From: Shewanella insulae
GTDB taxonomy: Bacteria > Pseudomonadota > Gammaproteobacteria > Enterobacterales > Shewanellaceae
DNA length: 52,023 nucleotides
Reading direction: 5' to 3'
NCBI RefSeq assembly: GCF_009831655.1
Contig: NZ_WRPA01000027.1
Coordinates: forward strand, 1 to 52,023
Every line of letters begins with the position of its first letter. Positions within the stretch are counted from its first letter, which is position 1. Shown in pieces: positions 51,900-52,023 of the stretch. The notes below the pieces were generated by a model that had not been told where the DNA came from, searched no databases, and saw only the letters and a list, made by a program, of their open reading frames with translations. The position numbers and the translations under genes were made by a program.

Positions 51900-52023
51900 T
51901 CATCGCGGATCTCCGGGGAACGCCTCTCTGACTTTCAGAAAGAAGTATTCGGTATCCCGGTAGCCATAGCCCATTCGCTTCAGCAGTTTGATTTTGTTGT
52001 TCATCCCTTCCAGTCGGCAGGTG
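51900..52023 (-). CDS. ISL3-family transposase, C-terminal end only (cut by window edge)
   Basis: The last 124 bases, read leftward, give 40 open codons ending in TGA (51900-51902). The peptide holds EGMNNKIKLLKRMGYGYRD followed by TEYFFLKVREAFPG. The EG-NNKIK-(I/L)KR-(A/M)-GYR stretch is the familiar C-terminal motif of ISL3 (IS204/IS1001/IS1165) transposases. The rest lies beyond the window. It ends immediately after the pntB terminator. Confidence 0.8.
   Translation of the reverse strand, partial: TCRLEGMNNKIKLLKRMGYGYRDTEYFFLKVREAFPGDPR

Noticed and set aside
1..52023. Composite transposon bounded by the two edge insertion sequences
   Set aside because: The edges belong to different IS families (IS110 and ISL3) and enclose 50 kb of mainly housekeeping genes.
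1..52023. tRNA, rRNA, CRISPR arrays, prophage or toxin-antitoxin genes
   Set aside because: None was seen on reading both strands. A tRNAscan or Rfam run would be needed to exclude small RNAs.

Overview
The window looks like chromosomal DNA of a marine gammaproteobacterium, most likely Shewanella. This is inferred from the protein repertoire (NhaD antiporter, TIGR03899-type protein, an ArfA with a hairpin inside its gene, a three-gene transhydrogenase operon, many Shewanella-like hypotheticals), from moderately GC-rich coding sequence, and from a MITE-like repeat beginning ATACCAATC. No database was searched. No rRNA, tRNA, CRISPR array or prophage was seen.

Layout. The left edge (1-1690) is an accessory junction: the last 30 codons of an IS110-family transposase, an AT-rich gene of unknown function whose stop codon abuts the IS remnant, and a non-coding block packed with hairpins. 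From 1.7 to 15.2 kb there are housekeeping genes: an SseB-like protein, a YbaK-type deacylase, an SDR oxidoreductase, two exported proteins of unknown function, a stand-alone receiver protein, a zinc-ribbon rhomboid protease with a small membrane partner, pirin, two convergent Na+/H+ antiporters (NhaD, NhaC), and rihA-rbsK for ribonucleoside and ribose salvage. From 15.3 to 25.4 kb come a MITE, arfA, an EamA exporter, an AI-2E-type permease coupled to a zinc-finger protein, an endonuclease/exonuclease/phosphatase gene followed by a possible 29-residue membrane protein, an outer-membrane barrel, nfsB, a J-domain protein, a histidine-rich DsbA-like oxidoreductase, a DUF4328 protein and a lipoprotein.

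From 25.8 to 38.9 kb: a HlyD/DUF2955 efflux pair, an Ntn amidase with a divergent LysR regulator, hemG with a cytochrome b561-like protein, an iron-linked group (porin, imelysin lipoprotein, di-haem oxidoreductase lipoprotein) behind a good candidate Fur box, an MFS transporter, a TIGR03899-like protein and cobA. From 39.1 to 52.0 kb: a pldA / degenerate S41-like / peroxiredoxin operon, a large envelope protein, the sulfite reduction operon cysJ-cysI-cysH, and the transhydrogenase operon. The right edge is the 3' end of an ISL3-family transposase.

How it fits together. CobA makes the sirohaem precursor needed by CysI, and the transhydrogenase can supply NADPH to CysJ. HemG, cytochrome b and the imelysin group point to haem and iron handling. 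NhaD, NhaC and the transhydrogenase fit sodium- and proton-coupled energetics in sea water. I found no clear new multi-gene defence or mobile system. The strongest leads are two unlisted small genes (19445-19534 and 16929-17117), the arfA non-stop hairpin, the hairpin array at 1276-1531, the degenerate S41-like protein, and the CHNC His-rich DsbA.
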